A stretch of DNA of 64,000 bases from Dyella sp. M7H15-1 (GTDB lineage Bacteria; Pseudomonadota; Gammaproteobacteria; Xanthomonadales; Rhodanobacteraceae). The first letter of the stretch is position 1, and every line of letters begins with the position of its first letter. The stretch lies in contig NZ_CP035300.1 of NCBI RefSeq assembly GCF_004114615.1, positions 682,001-746,000 of the forward strand, in the 5' to 3' direction. Shown piece after piece: positions 17,480-26,226 of the stretch. Below the pieces are notes generated by a model, which saw only the letters and a program-made list of their open reading frames with translations, had not been told where the DNA came from and did no database searches. A program made the position numbers and the translations under genes.

Positions 17480-18091
17480 TCATGCGGGTTCCTTGACCCA
17501 GGCGTGGCCAGCGGGCAATTCGCCGCGCACCATGGGCGGCAGCAACTCAAACGAGAAACTTTGCTCGAGTGGCGCCACCCAGATCCGCGAGGACAGGTTC
17601 ACCTTGTACAGTTCGAACAGCTTGTCGTCGTCGGCACGGGTTTCGCTGTACACGCGACGATCGATCAATTCATAGAATTCGCGTGGAACAAAATCCTCGT
17701 GAAGCATGACGTGCGCGGTCTTGCCGCCATCGCTGACCCACCACTCGAATTTCATCTCGCTATTGCAGCGATTGATGCAATGGCTGTTCTGCATCACGGT
17801 CAACGTATCGCGGTCAGCGCAACGAGTGACATAGTTCAGCGAATCGAGTACGCCGTCGCCGGGATGGGCACTCACGACGACCAGGTTGTCGCGTTGCCAC
17901 AGTTTGTTCCCCGAAAGCGCAACAGCGGCGACTTGCATGGCGCGATAACCGACGGCGGTGCCCCACCACAGCGAGCGTTGATGAAGGCGCGTCGCTTCCT
18001 GATAGTCCAGCGTCAACACCTCGCCGTGGTCGACGACGCGGATCAGCAGGCCTTCTGCCGGAATGTACTGTTTGGATGAGAATGTGTGCAT
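17480..18091 (-). CDS. FmdE-like domain protein, hydrogenase operon
   Basis: A 203-residue soluble protein. The central part, RSLWWGTAVGYRAMQVAAVA followed by NLVVVSAHPGDGVLDSLNYV, resembles the FmdE (formylmethanofuran dehydrogenase subunit E) domain: an aromatic/Gly-rich opening, a GxR helix and a strand ending in HPGxGxxD. Two cysteines close together in SHCINRCNSEM could bind a metal, though FmdE zinc-finger spacing is not evident. I see no signal peptide. An in-frame extension to 18427 runs through hypE and is rejected; the ATG at 18091 lies 32 bp after the hypE stop. Its place among hyp genes suggests a partner or chaperone of the large-subunit-like protein. Confidence 0.55.
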   Translation of the reverse strand: MHTFSSKQYIPAEGLLIRVVDHGEVLTLDYQEATRLHQRSLWWGTAVGYRAMQVAAVALSGNKLWQRDNLVVVSAHPGDGVLDSLNYVTRCADRDTLTVMQNSHCINRCNSEMKFEWWVSDGGKTAHVMLHEDFVPREFYELIDRRVYSETRADDDKLFELYKVNLSSRIWVAPLEQSFSFELLPPMVRGELPAGHAWVKEPA

Positions 18092-18123
18092 GGGGGTCCT
18101 CGGCTGGGATGGAGAAAACAGCT

Positions 18124-19221
18124 TCAACAAATCCGTGGCAGTTGTTCGCCGACCAGCATGTCGACGATGCGCCTGCCACCGAATACGGTCTGCATGTGAA
18201 CGCGGCCAGCGCGACCGTTGGCGAGCACCGCACCGATGTCGGCTGCCTCCTGGCCCAATGGGTGCGCGCGCAAGGCCGACAGCGCCGTGGCAGCTTCGGC
18301 CTCCGGCACCACTGCGACCAGCTTGCCTTCGTTGGCCAGGTAGAGCGGGTCGAGGCCGAGAATCTCGCAGAATCCCTTCACCTCCCGCCGTATCGGGGTG
18401 GCAGCCTCGATGATTTCGATGCCGCACGCTGACGCTTCGGCGATTTCATTCAAGACGGACGCCATGCCACCGCGCGTGGCGTCACGGATGAAGCGTGTCC
18501 CTGGCGCCGCTGCAAGCAATACGGAAATCAAGCCGTGCAACGCGGCACAATCGCTCTCGATCGGGCTGACAAGGTGCATGTCGCCACGCGCATTCAGGAT
18601 GGCGGCACCGTGATCGCCCAGGTAACCGTTGACCAGGATGCGGTCGCCAGGGCGTGCCCGGTTTGCACCGAGCTGATGACCTTGGCGAATCACACCGATC
18701 CCAGTCGTGTTGATGAAGATTTTGTCGCAACAGCCGTGCCCGACAACCTTTGTATCGCCGGTGATGATGTTGACACCGGCGGCTTGGGCTGTTTCGGCCA
18801 TGGAGTCGACAATGCGCCGCAGCGTTTCCACCGGCATGCCTTCCTCGATGATGACGGCGCAGGTCAGGTACAGCGGCGTGGCACCGCCCACCGCAAGGTC
18901 ATTCACGGTGCCGCAGATGGCCAGCTTGCCGATGTCGCCACCGGGGAAGAAGATGGGATCGACGACGTAGGAATCGGTCGTCATCGCTAGGCGGTCGCCG
19001 AGACGCGCCAGCTCGGCTAATGGAACGCGTGCCTGGTCCTCCAAGGTATTGAGCGTTGGATTGCCGAAAGCGCCAATGAAGACGTCATCGATCAAATCGC
19101 GCATCGCTTTGCCGCCGCCGCCGTGGGCCAGCGTAATGTGCGGAACGAGTAGCTTGCCGCTCCGCTTGCGAATCTTTTCCGGAAGCTCATCGGTCAATGT
19201 TGTCAAGGTGCTTTCCTTCAT
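18124..19221 (-). CDS. hypE: Hydrogenase maturation protein HypE (thiocarboxamide dehydratase)
   Basis: A 365-residue PurM/ThiL-like ATPase. HypE receives carbamoyl from HypF on its C-terminal cysteine and dehydrates it to thiocyanate, the source of the CN ligands of the Fe(CN)2CO unit. The essential C-terminal tail is present: the protein ends PRIC. Other family marks are HGGGGKAMRDLIDDVF near the start, MTTDSYVVDPIFFPGGDIG, CGTVNDLAVGGATPLYLTCA, and ITGDTKVVG. The ATG at 19221 overlaps the hypD stop (ATGA). An intact HypE supports that the operon really makes CN ligands. Confidence 0.96.
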   Translation of the reverse strand: MKESTLTTLTDELPEKIRKRSGKLLVPHITLAHGGGGKAMRDLIDDVFIGAFGNPTLNTLEDQARVPLAELARLGDRLAMTTDSYVVDPIFFPGGDIGKLAICGTVNDLAVGGATPLYLTCAVIIEEGMPVETLRRIVDSMAETAQAAGVNIITGDTKVVGHGCCDKIFINTTGIGVIRQGHQLGANRARPGDRILVNGYLGDHGAAILNARGDMHLVSPIESDCAALHGLISVLLAAAPGTRFIRDATRGGMASVLNEIAEASACGIEIIEAATPIRREVKGFCEILGLDPLYLANEGKLVAVVPEAEAATALSALRAHPLGQEAADIGAVLANGRAGRVHMQTVFGGRRIVDMLVGEQLPRIC

Positions 19222-20372
19222 AGCGCGTGTTCCCCCACCGGTTGGCTGTCGACGACCGTGCGCGGACCGATGCCATATTGGTAATAGGCGGCGCAGGCGC
19301 CTTCGCTCGATACCATGAGTGCGCCCATCGGTGTCTGGGGAGTGCAGGCTTTGCCATATACCTTGCACTGCCAGGGTTTGATCACGCCTTTGAGCACTTC
19401 ACCGCATTGGCAGGATTTGGGATCGGCGATGGCGATGGAGGGCAGGGCAAATTTCTTTTCGGCGTCGTAGGCGGCATAGCGCGCGTTGAGCTGAACACCG
19501 GAATGGTCGATCGATCCCAGGCCGCGCCATTCGAAGAATGGGCGAAGCTCGAACACGCGGTTGATCGCTTGCAGTGCGGCGCGGTTGCCATCTTCCGGTA
19601 CGACGCGACTGTATTGGTTTTCGATGCACGGGTTTCCACTATCCAGTTGCTTCAATACCATCCATAGCGATTGCAGTATGTCGAGGGGTTCGAAACCCGA
19701 TATCACGACAGGGCGTCGATAGTGGTCGGCGATAAAGTCATAAGGGCGGGTGCCGATAACCATGCTGACGTGGCCGGGGCCGAGAAAACCGTCGACTTGA
19801 AAGTCTTCCGAGTCGAGCACGGCCTTGATGGTCGGAATGATGGTGATGTGGTTGCAAAAGAGCGAGAAATTGTCGATTCCCTCCGCTTCGGCCTTGAGTA
19901 TGGTCAAGGCTGTGCTGGGCATGGTGGTTTCAAAGCCTAGGCCGAAGAACACCACTTCCTTGTCAGGGTTGCTGCGCGCGATCTTGAGCGCGTCGAGCGG
20001 TGAATAGACCATGCGCACATCGGCGCCCAATGACTTCGCTTGCAACAGGCTGCACTTCGACCCAGGCACGCGCATCGCATCGCCGAAGGTGGTCATGATG
20101 GCGTTTTCGTGTTCGGCGATGGCCACGCAATCATCGACCCGCCCTATCGGCAGTACGCATACCGGGCAACCGGGCCCGTGGATCAGCTCCACGCTCGGTG
20201 GCAGCATGTTCTCGATGCCGTAGCGGAAGATCGAGTGGGTGTGGCCGCCGCATACTTCCATCACGTAGACAGGGCGGCCGCGTTGCGCGCAGAGCGGATT
20301 CGCAAGTCGCGTGATTTCCTTGATCAACGTATCGGCTTTGGCAGGATCGCGGTATTCATCCACATATTTCAT
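19218..20372 (-). CDS. hypD: Hydrogenase maturation protein HypD
   Basis: A 384-residue iron-sulfur scaffold on which, with HypC, the Fe(CN)2CO centre is assembled. Conserved HypD strings are MEVCGGHTHSIFRYGIE (redox-active Cys), HGPGCPVCVLPIGR, TFGDAMRVPG, FFGLGFETTMPSTA and the C-terminal [4Fe-4S] cysteines in SCQCGEVLKG, PWQCKVYGKACTP and GACAAYYQYG. Overlaps of 4 bp with both the upstream SIS gene and downstream hypE indicate tight translational coupling. The start at 20372 matches the family start MKYVDEYRD. Confidence 0.97.
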   Translation of the reverse strand: MKYVDEYRDPAKADTLIKEITRLANPLCAQRGRPVYVMEVCGGHTHSIFRYGIENMLPPSVELIHGPGCPVCVLPIGRVDDCVAIAEHENAIMTTFGDAMRVPGSKCSLLQAKSLGADVRMVYSPLDALKIARSNPDKEVVFFGLGFETTMPSTALTILKAEAEGIDNFSLFCNHITIIPTIKAVLDSEDFQVDGFLGPGHVSMVIGTRPYDFIADHYRRPVVISGFEPLDILQSLWMVLKQLDSGNPCIENQYSRVVPEDGNRAALQAINRVFELRPFFEWRGLGSIDHSGVQLNARYAAYDAEKKFALPSIAIADPKSCQCGEVLKGVIKPWQCKVYGKACTPQTPMGALMVSSEGACAAYYQYGIGPRTVVDSQPVGEHAL

Positions 20373-21106
20373 GGTCGGCCCCCATGTGTCCCGGTGGTTA
20401 TTGGGTTTTGCTGTTCTTGGGCTTTGCTGCCGGAAAATCCGCGCTCGTCGGCCAGCAGCGTATGCACCAAATCCCACAGCACGTGGTAGATGGCGACATG
20501 GCACTCTTGAATGCGATGAATGCTGTCGGAGTTGACAATCAGGCAATGGTCCAAGCCAGCCTTGGCCATTTCGCCGCCATTGCCGCCACACAGGGCGATG
20601 GTGGAAGCTCCGATTTTTTTGGCTTGAGCAAACGCCCGCAGCAGGTTGATGGAATTGCCGCTGGTCGAAACGCCGATGAGCGCGTCCTCTTTGCGCACAA
20701 GGCTGGCTACTTGACGTGCGAAAACGTGTTGGTAGCCGACGTCGTTGGCGATCGCGCTCATCACGGTTTTGTCACAGCTAAGGTCGAAGGCGGCCAATGC
20801 CGGGCGGCCGGTTGTCACCGGATGCAAAAACTCGACCGCGATGTGCGATGCATCCGAACTCGATCCACCATTACCCATCGTGAAGAGTCGACCCTGTCTT
20901 CGATAGACGTCGGCGACAGCGCGCGCGCACCCAACCACGGCCTCGCCTTGCGCCGAAAAGAATTGCCCGACGACATCCAGGTGCTGAGCAATTTTTTGCT
21001 GCACTGAAATCAGCAGGGCTTGCTCTAACGCTGCGGCATCGGCTTTTTTTTCGCCAAGAAAGGGGTACAGCGCCTGTAACGGTTCGAGGTTCTCCCCGGT
21101 GCTCAT
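20369..21106 (-). CDS. SIS-domain protein, phosphoheptose isomerase (GmhA)-like
   Basis: A 245-residue sugar isomerase (SIS) domain protein. The GmhA-like phosphosugar-binding elements are FTMGNGGSSSDASHIAVEFL (about residues 75-94), GVSTSGNSINLLRAFAQAKK (about 143-163) and ALCGGNGGEMAKAGLDHC. GmhA makes D-glycero-D-manno-heptose 7-phosphate, but the N- and C-terminal extensions and the location inside a hyp operon argue against a lipopolysaccharide role here. I recall SIS proteins in hyp clusters of some actinobacteria, so this may be a real accessory maturation or cofactor gene. Overlaps hypC and hypD by 4 bp each. Confidence 0.8.
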   Translation of the reverse strand: MSTGENLEPLQALYPFLGEKKADAAALEQALLISVQQKIAQHLDVVGQFFSAQGEAVVGCARAVADVYRRQGRLFTMGNGGSSSDASHIAVEFLHPVTTGRPALAAFDLSCDKTVMSAIANDVGYQHVFARQVASLVRKEDALIGVSTSGNSINLLRAFAQAKKIGASTIALCGGNGGEMAKAGLDHCLIVNSDSIHRIQECHVAIYHVLWDLVHTLLADERGFSGSKAQEQQNPITTGTHGGRP

Positions 21107-21381
21107 GACTCGCCTTCCTGCATGGCTGCTAGATCTTCCTGGATTTGGCCGAGTTCAGTCAGCACCGCGAGTGTGGTTTGCGCCTCGGCTTCATCGATGA
21201 CGCTCATGGCGAAGCCTACGTGTACCAGCACCCAGCGCCCGATCAGCCACTCTAACGAATCGGATTCCTGAGCAATGCAGCTCAAATCGACCGCGCGCTG
21301 TATGCTGCTTACATCGACGATGCCGAGCCTTTGAGCGGAATCGCTAATGGCGACGATTTTCCCCGGTATACCTAGGCACAT
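21103..21381 (-). CDS. hypC: Hydrogenase maturation chaperone HypC
   Basis: A 92-residue chaperone that carries iron to HypD and hands the finished Fe(CN)2CO unit to the hydrogenase large subunit. The family start MCLGIPGKIVAI is present, with the essential Cys2. The C-terminal half contains the typical WVLVHVGFAMSVIDEAEA. Only one HypC-type protein is encoded in the window. It lies 17 bp after hypF and overlaps the SIS gene. Confidence 0.96.
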   Translation of the reverse strand: MCLGIPGKIVAISDSAQRLGIVDVSSIQRAVDLSCIAQESDSLEWLIGRWVLVHVGFAMSVIDEAEAQTTLAVLTELGQIQEDLAAMQEGES

Positions 21382-21398
21382 AGACTTTCCTCTTCGGG

Positions 21399-23828
21399 TT
21401 ATGCATGAAGATAAGGAATCGATGCGGCGCTTGACGACTGTCCAGCCATGCGCGCGGCAGCGATCACGGCTTGTCCAAGGGCGATGCCTCCATCATTAGC
21501 CGGCACGAGTGTGTGTGTCAGGCAGCGCAGGCCGCGATTAGTCAGCGTGTCGATCAAGCCCTCGAGCAATAATGCGTTCTGCATGCAGCCACCAGAGAGC
21601 ACCACTTCGTCGAAGTCATGCTCGCCCCGCAAGTGTTCGATCATGTCGGCGATACCCAGGATCAATCCTGCATGGAAACGTGCGGCGATGATGGCGGGCG
21701 GCACACCGTGCAGCAGGTCTTCGCACAAGCGCGGCCAAATGCTGCCTGGATCAAGTATCCGCGGGGTGACATGCGGCACGATATGCAAGCGGTAGTCCTC
21801 GCCATGGTGTTTCGTCGCGACGGCGAGGCAGGTCTTAAGCGTGCTACGGTCGGCCAACATTTCCAGCGCGATGGCTGCCTGTCCCTCGAATTGCGCCTGT
21901 TCGGCGTGCAGGTCGAGCGCGCCGGCCACGGCGTCGAACAGGCGGCCGGCGGAACTTGCCAGTGGGCAGTTGATGCCCTCGCGCAACATGGCACGTAAGG
22001 TCGAGATGGGTTTGGCCCGCAGCATCCGGCCCAGTTCCGTATCGCCGTAGCGTGCCGTGAAATCCTCCCACGCCATGCAGGCGAGAAGTTGTGTCAGGCT
22101 GTTGCGCCACGGTTGCCGAGCCGCCAGCCCGCCGCCCAGCATGGCGATTGGTTTCAGGCACGCTAGCCGGTGATAACCGGCGTAATCGGCCAAAAGAAAT
22201 TCACCGCCCCACAGGCTGCCGTCATCGCCCATGCCTAGTCCGTCGAAGGCGATGCCAAGCACGGGGCGATGCGTTCTGGCTAAACCGTTTTCCGCCATGG
22301 CACAGGCAATGTGCGCGTGGTGGTGTTGTACAGCGATGGCTGAAACACGAGGCTCGCTGCGTGCCAGTTTGCTGCTCAGGTATTCGGGATGCAGATCGTA
22401 GGCGTGATGGCGTGGCGTGAAATCGAACAATTGGTGATACAGGATGAGATTGCGCTCGTAGTCTTCGTAGGTGTTGACTTCTTCTAGGTCACCTTGATGC
22501 TGCGACAGGATGGCTGCACCTTGTTTCACCAGGCAGAACGTCGACTTAAGCTCGGCACCGTAGGCCAAGATACCGTCGGCTTGTTCAAAACCCTTGGGCA
22601 GTGTGATCGAGCGCGGCGCATAACCACGCGCGCGTCGTAGTAACCGGGACTGGCCGGCGACAACACGCAGCACCGAATCGTCAATGCGGTTGGCAATGTC
22701 GCGATTGTGTGTGGCGATCAGGTCGGCGATGCCGTCCAATTTGGACAAGGCATCGACATTGTCGATCAGTTGCGGTTCGCCAGAGGCGTTTCCGCTCGTC
22801 ATGACCAGTGGCCGGCCGAACTTGCGGCACAGCAGATAGTGCAGCGGCGTGTAAGGCAGCATGAATCCAAGCAGCCGGCTGTCCGGTGCAATGGCATCCG
22901 CCAGGGCCGGGCACTCTGGCGCGAACTCGTTGTGTACATGGAGCAGCACGATGGGCGCGGCAGAGCTACCGAGCAGTTGTTCTTCAAGCGGGGACACATG
23001 GCAATAACGGCGTACTTCGCTCACGTCGGCAGCCATGAGGGCGAACGGCTTGGCTTCGCGTGCCTTGCGCTTGCGTAGCGTGACGACCGCTTCGCGACGG
23101 GTGGCATCGCAGCACAAATGAAATCCGCCCAGGCCCTTCAAGGCCACAATCTTGCCAGCGGTAAGTGCATGACATAGATGCTGCAATTGGCGCGCCACGG
23201 TCTCACGCGAATGACTGTGGGTGTCGAACTGAAGCGGTATGCCATGCTCGTGCAGCGTCAGTGTCGGGCCGCAAGCGTGACAAGCGATCGGTTGCGCATG
23301 AAAACGCCGGTCTAGCGGATCGCCGTATTCCCGAGCGCACTCGGGGCACATGGCGAAGGCGGCCATCGTGGTTGTCGGGCGATCGTAAGGAATGCCGCGC
23401 ACGATGGACAGTCGCGGTCCGCAATGCGTGCAATTGGTAAAAGGATACAGATAGCGCCGCTGCTGCGGATCGCTGATTTCGTCGAGGCAAGCCTGGCAAA
23501 CGGCTGCATCGGCCGCTACGTCGGTCCGGCCTGCCGCATGGCGCGAATCGGCGATGTGGAAGCCGTGATATTCGCGAGCATCGGCACTCTCGGTCGCGGC
23601 AATGGAGTCAATCTTCGCTAGCGGTGGTGCCTCGTTAGGTAATCGATGCAGGAAATCGCGCAGATCATGCGGTGCACCGACTAGCCGGATCAGTACGCCG
23701 TCGCTGTCATTCAGTACTTCGCCGTTAAGACCGCAGGCGAGGGCGAGTCGGTACACCGTCGGACGAAATCCCACGCCCTGTACCGTACCTGTGACGCGCA
23801 CATCAATGTGTTGCCACACTGTCGACAT
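21399..23828 (-). CDS. hypF: Carbamoyltransferase HypF
   Basis: An 809-residue multidomain enzyme that activates carbamoyl phosphate and transfers the carbamoyl group to HypE. Order of domains: acylphosphatase-like (about 1-95, VTGTVQGVGFRPTVYRLA), two C-x2-C-x18-C-x2-C zinc fingers (about 105-185, CQACLDEIS, CTHCGPRL, CPECAREYG, CHACGPTL), a YrdC-like domain (ALKGLGGFHLCCDATRREAV), and a Kae1-like domain with HHHAHIACAMAENGL and GIAFDGLGMGDDGSLWGGEF. Complete length and all motifs are intact. It is the first hyp gene of the operon, 106 bp downstream of the secreted CxxCH gene. Confidence 0.97.
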   Translation of the reverse strand: MSTVWQHIDVRVTGTVQGVGFRPTVYRLALACGLNGEVLNDSDGVLIRLVGAPHDLRDFLHRLPNEAPPLAKIDSIAATESADAREYHGFHIADSRHAAGRTDVAADAAVCQACLDEISDPQQRRYLYPFTNCTHCGPRLSIVRGIPYDRPTTTMAAFAMCPECAREYGDPLDRRFHAQPIACHACGPTLTLHEHGIPLQFDTHSHSRETVARQLQHLCHALTAGKIVALKGLGGFHLCCDATRREAVVTLRKRKAREAKPFALMAADVSEVRRYCHVSPLEEQLLGSSAAPIVLLHVHNEFAPECPALADAIAPDSRLLGFMLPYTPLHYLLCRKFGRPLVMTSGNASGEPQLIDNVDALSKLDGIADLIATHNRDIANRIDDSVLRVVAGQSRLLRRARGYAPRSITLPKGFEQADGILAYGAELKSTFCLVKQGAAILSQHQGDLEEVNTYEDYERNLILYHQLFDFTPRHHAYDLHPEYLSSKLARSEPRVSAIAVQHHHAHIACAMAENGLARTHRPVLGIAFDGLGMGDDGSLWGGEFLLADYAGYHRLACLKPIAMLGGGLAARQPWRNSLTQLLACMAWEDFTARYGDTELGRMLRAKPISTLRAMLREGINCPLASSAGRLFDAVAGALDLHAEQAQFEGQAAIALEMLADRSTLKTCLAVATKHHGEDYRLHIVPHVTPRILDPGSIWPRLCEDLLHGVPPAIIAARFHAGLILGIADMIEHLRGEHDFDEVVLSGGCMQNALLLEGLIDTLTNRGLRCLTHTLVPANDGGIALGQAVIAAARMAGQSSSAASIPYLHA

Positions 23829-23892
23829 GTGCCGATCTCACCGTGTTGATACATCAGGATCCGGCTTAAATACTGATCCGGACAGGGTCGAT

Positions 23893-23921
23893 GTCCTGCG
23901 GCACCGGCGGCGCCGCAGGAC
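23893..23921 (-). terminator. Hairpin between the CxxCH gene and hypF
   Basis: A perfect 10-bp stem (23893-23902 with 23912-23921, 9-nt loop) lies 14 bp downstream of the CxxCH gene stop and 65 bp before the hypF start. There is no T-tract on the minus strand, so it may be an attenuator, an RNA-stabilising hairpin or a Rho-dependent end. Confidence 0.4.
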
Positions 23922-23934
23922 CGTGTGGCTAACG

Positions 23935-25773
23935 TTACTTCGGGTACAGCGGCGTGAGTCCGCTGAAGATGTGACTCACGTTGGTGTTGGCCGGCTGCTT
24001 GGTCGGCTGGTTAAGATTGGTGTGGCAACTGAAGCAGTTCGTACCGTTATTCATTTGGCTGCTGGTTCCTTGCTCGTAAGTCTCCATGGTCGTGTTGGCG
24101 AGTAGGTTGGTACCGATCTGGTTGTTAGGCTGCGTCTGGCCAGGTGCCGGGTTTTCCACCGTTTGTCCTTTGATCGTCCAGGTCACCCCGGTCATGATGT
24201 AATTGGCGCGCACATCACCGTGGATGAGCTGGGTTAGCACGCTGCTGTCGGATGAAATGACCTCGGTATTTTCTTTTATGAAGTTCGACGCGTTCGAGCC
24301 GGTACCCCAAGCCTTCAGGAGCATGGTATCGCTAGGCGTGATATTCGACGTCGCGCTGCCTTGAGTCTGTCCCTGAATATTGGGTGGTGCAAGGTAGTTC
24401 GCTTTCTGAACGTTGTAGGTTGTCGCGCCTGGTGAGGCGAATGCCCACTTGCCGGCCTGGCCTTGCGGCACGGTGGAGGTTCCACCCTGGTTATTGGTGT
24501 ACTGGTAACCGGAGCTCGGCGTGTTGGTGACGTGCTCGAAGGTGGCCCAGGCCATTTCCGAATGCCCCGCGACGCTGCCGACTATATGCATGCCCACCAT
24601 CGCCAAGGTGACCGTTTTATTCTGGCCGGTGGGAATCCACAGTTTCGGATTGCTCTTGTTGTAGTCGGGAACCGAGGCCGTGACGGTGATGAAGTCGTTG
24701 GGATTCAGTCCCAGCGCCGACAAGCCGACCGTATCGATCCATGCGGTTTTCAATTCGATCGTCAAGGCAATACGGTCAGGTAGAGACGAACCTTTTGAGG
24801 CCGCGTAGGCGATCACCGGGTTGAGTTGGCTTTGTGTCGTGGGGAAAAAATAGTTGTTGTTCGGCGAATAGGGGCCGAAGGTGCCGTTCACGGTGCCGGT
24901 CTGGAAGAAGGCGTACACATCGTTGACCATCGCGGCGTAGTACACCAACGACTGATTTCGTGCCAGCAGCACACCCGCCAGGGAACCGGCTTGGCCCTGC
25001 GTCGGGTCGATGGCGTCGCCATTGCTATCGACGAACACCACCTGACCGTTTGCTTCGAACGCTTGCACGAGGTGTTTGCGTTCTTCTGAAGTAACCTTAG
25101 CCAGTTCAGGGGCGATGCGCTGGGCTAGTGTCGTGTCGAGCATGGGGGCCTTCGGTAAACCGATCAGCTTGTTTGATGCATCGAAGAACTCGGGTTTCTT
25201 ACCAGGCTGCGCCTGGATGCGATGGATCTCGATCATTTTACCTGCGGCGTTTCGCACCAGCGAATGACCACCCTTGGTTTGCGGCGCTGGCACCACTTCG
25301 AACATTCGCCCCTGCTTGTCCGTGACGAGCTGTAAACCGTGGGGGCCGGCTTCGGCACTACGCAGATGGAGTTGCAGCGGTGCGATGCCGCCTGGGTTTT
25401 GCGAGTAACTCGAACCCGAAATGTTATAGAAAATCGGCGAGTCGAATACGAAGCCACTAGAACCATAGGGTCCCGATGCTTGAGAGGTGAGCCAGAGGAA
25501 CATCTGCGCTCCCCAATTATAGAAATTGCAATCGTTCTGGTTCGGGAACTGGATGCTGTTGGCTGGATTGACCGGGCCGTTCAGGCTTGGTTTGCCGCTG
25601 ACAAACCAACTGGCAAAGGTGGCTGGCGACACTGCGCACAGCGGTTGTGCATTCGACGGCACGACGGTTTGTGCGCTGACGAATCCGGTTGGCGCCAGAG
25701 CTAACACCACCGTCGCGCTCAGCAATTTGAAAATCGCGCGGTTGTTCCGCTTCGTTGCAGCTAGCTTTCTCAT
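23935..25773 (-). CDS. Secreted protein with single C-terminal CxxCH heme motif
   Basis: A 612-residue protein with a cleavable signal peptide (Lys/Arg-rich start, hydrophobic LLSATVVLALAPTGFVSAQ). Near the C-terminus there is one heme c motif, NCFSCHTNLNQP (about residue 582-593). The body is rich in Asn, Gly, Ser and Thr and has a conserved-looking FYNWGAQMFLWLTSQASGP. The ATG at 25773 has a good ribosome-binding site (AGGAG, about 9 bp upstream); a start at 25848 is less likely. I do not recognise the family beyond cytochrome-like. Being just upstream of hypF on the same strand, it could be an exported redox partner of the hydrogenase-like protein, but the hairpin between them leaves co-transcription open. 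Confidence 0.7.
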   Translation of the reverse strand: MRKLAATKRNNRAIFKLLSATVVLALAPTGFVSAQTVVPSNAQPLCAVSPATFASWFVSGKPSLNGPVNPANSIQFPNQNDCNFYNWGAQMFLWLTSQASGPYGSSGFVFDSPIFYNISGSSYSQNPGGIAPLQLHLRSAEAGPHGLQLVTDKQGRMFEVVPAPQTKGGHSLVRNAAGKMIEIHRIQAQPGKKPEFFDASNKLIGLPKAPMLDTTLAQRIAPELAKVTSEERKHLVQAFEANGQVVFVDSNGDAIDPTQGQAGSLAGVLLARNQSLVYYAAMVNDVYAFFQTGTVNGTFGPYSPNNNYFFPTTQSQLNPVIAYAASKGSSLPDRIALTIELKTAWIDTVGLSALGLNPNDFITVTASVPDYNKSNPKLWIPTGQNKTVTLAMVGMHIVGSVAGHSEMAWATFEHVTNTPSSGYQYTNNQGGTSTVPQGQAGKWAFASPGATTYNVQKANYLAPPNIQGQTQGSATSNITPSDTMLLKAWGTGSNASNFIKENTEVISSDSSVLTQLIHGDVRANYIMTGVTWTIKGQTVENPAPGQTQPNNQIGTNLLANTTMETYEQGTSSQMNNGTNCFSCHTNLNQPTKQPANTNVSHIFSGLTPLYPK

Positions 25774-26226
25774 GGCTCTCAACTCCTTTGGTACAGTTCT
25801 AACAAAGTTGGTCAAGCTACGATCCTGCTCGATGTAATAAATCAACATGCGCCTAAACTTTCACAGGCGATTACATGGAAGCGCTATGAGTTTGCCCTGC
25901 AGAAAATTCGAACCCAATGATTTCAAGTCGCGGCCTTCTTGTGGGCGCGATGTTCTGAAAAATGCTAACTATTTGGCGAGGTGTGCGCCTCGATTGCGAT
26001 CAAGCACGCAAAATAATAAAGCTTCCCCTTTACACCATCCTTATTTCGTACGCATGTAACAACGCACCCCGTGAAAGCAGCGTGAGGGAAGAGTGCGAGA
26101 GAAAGCTCTTAGCAAAGCGTCTTTCAACGCTTGGTTTTCAGACTTCGTGCTTGATGGTTAGTCTCAAGCGTTCGACGAAGATATTCGTCCCGTGTTCGAT
26201 CACGATCGTTCGTGATGATCCGTACA
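25774..26226. other. Intergenic, no gene seen
   Basis: About 450 bp between the CxxCH gene and the first effector-like gene. Composition drops toward AT-rich at the right. Short open frames on the plus strand have no ribosome-binding sites or recognisable products. It must hold the CxxCH gene promoter (reading left) but I cannot place it. Confidence 0.5.
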
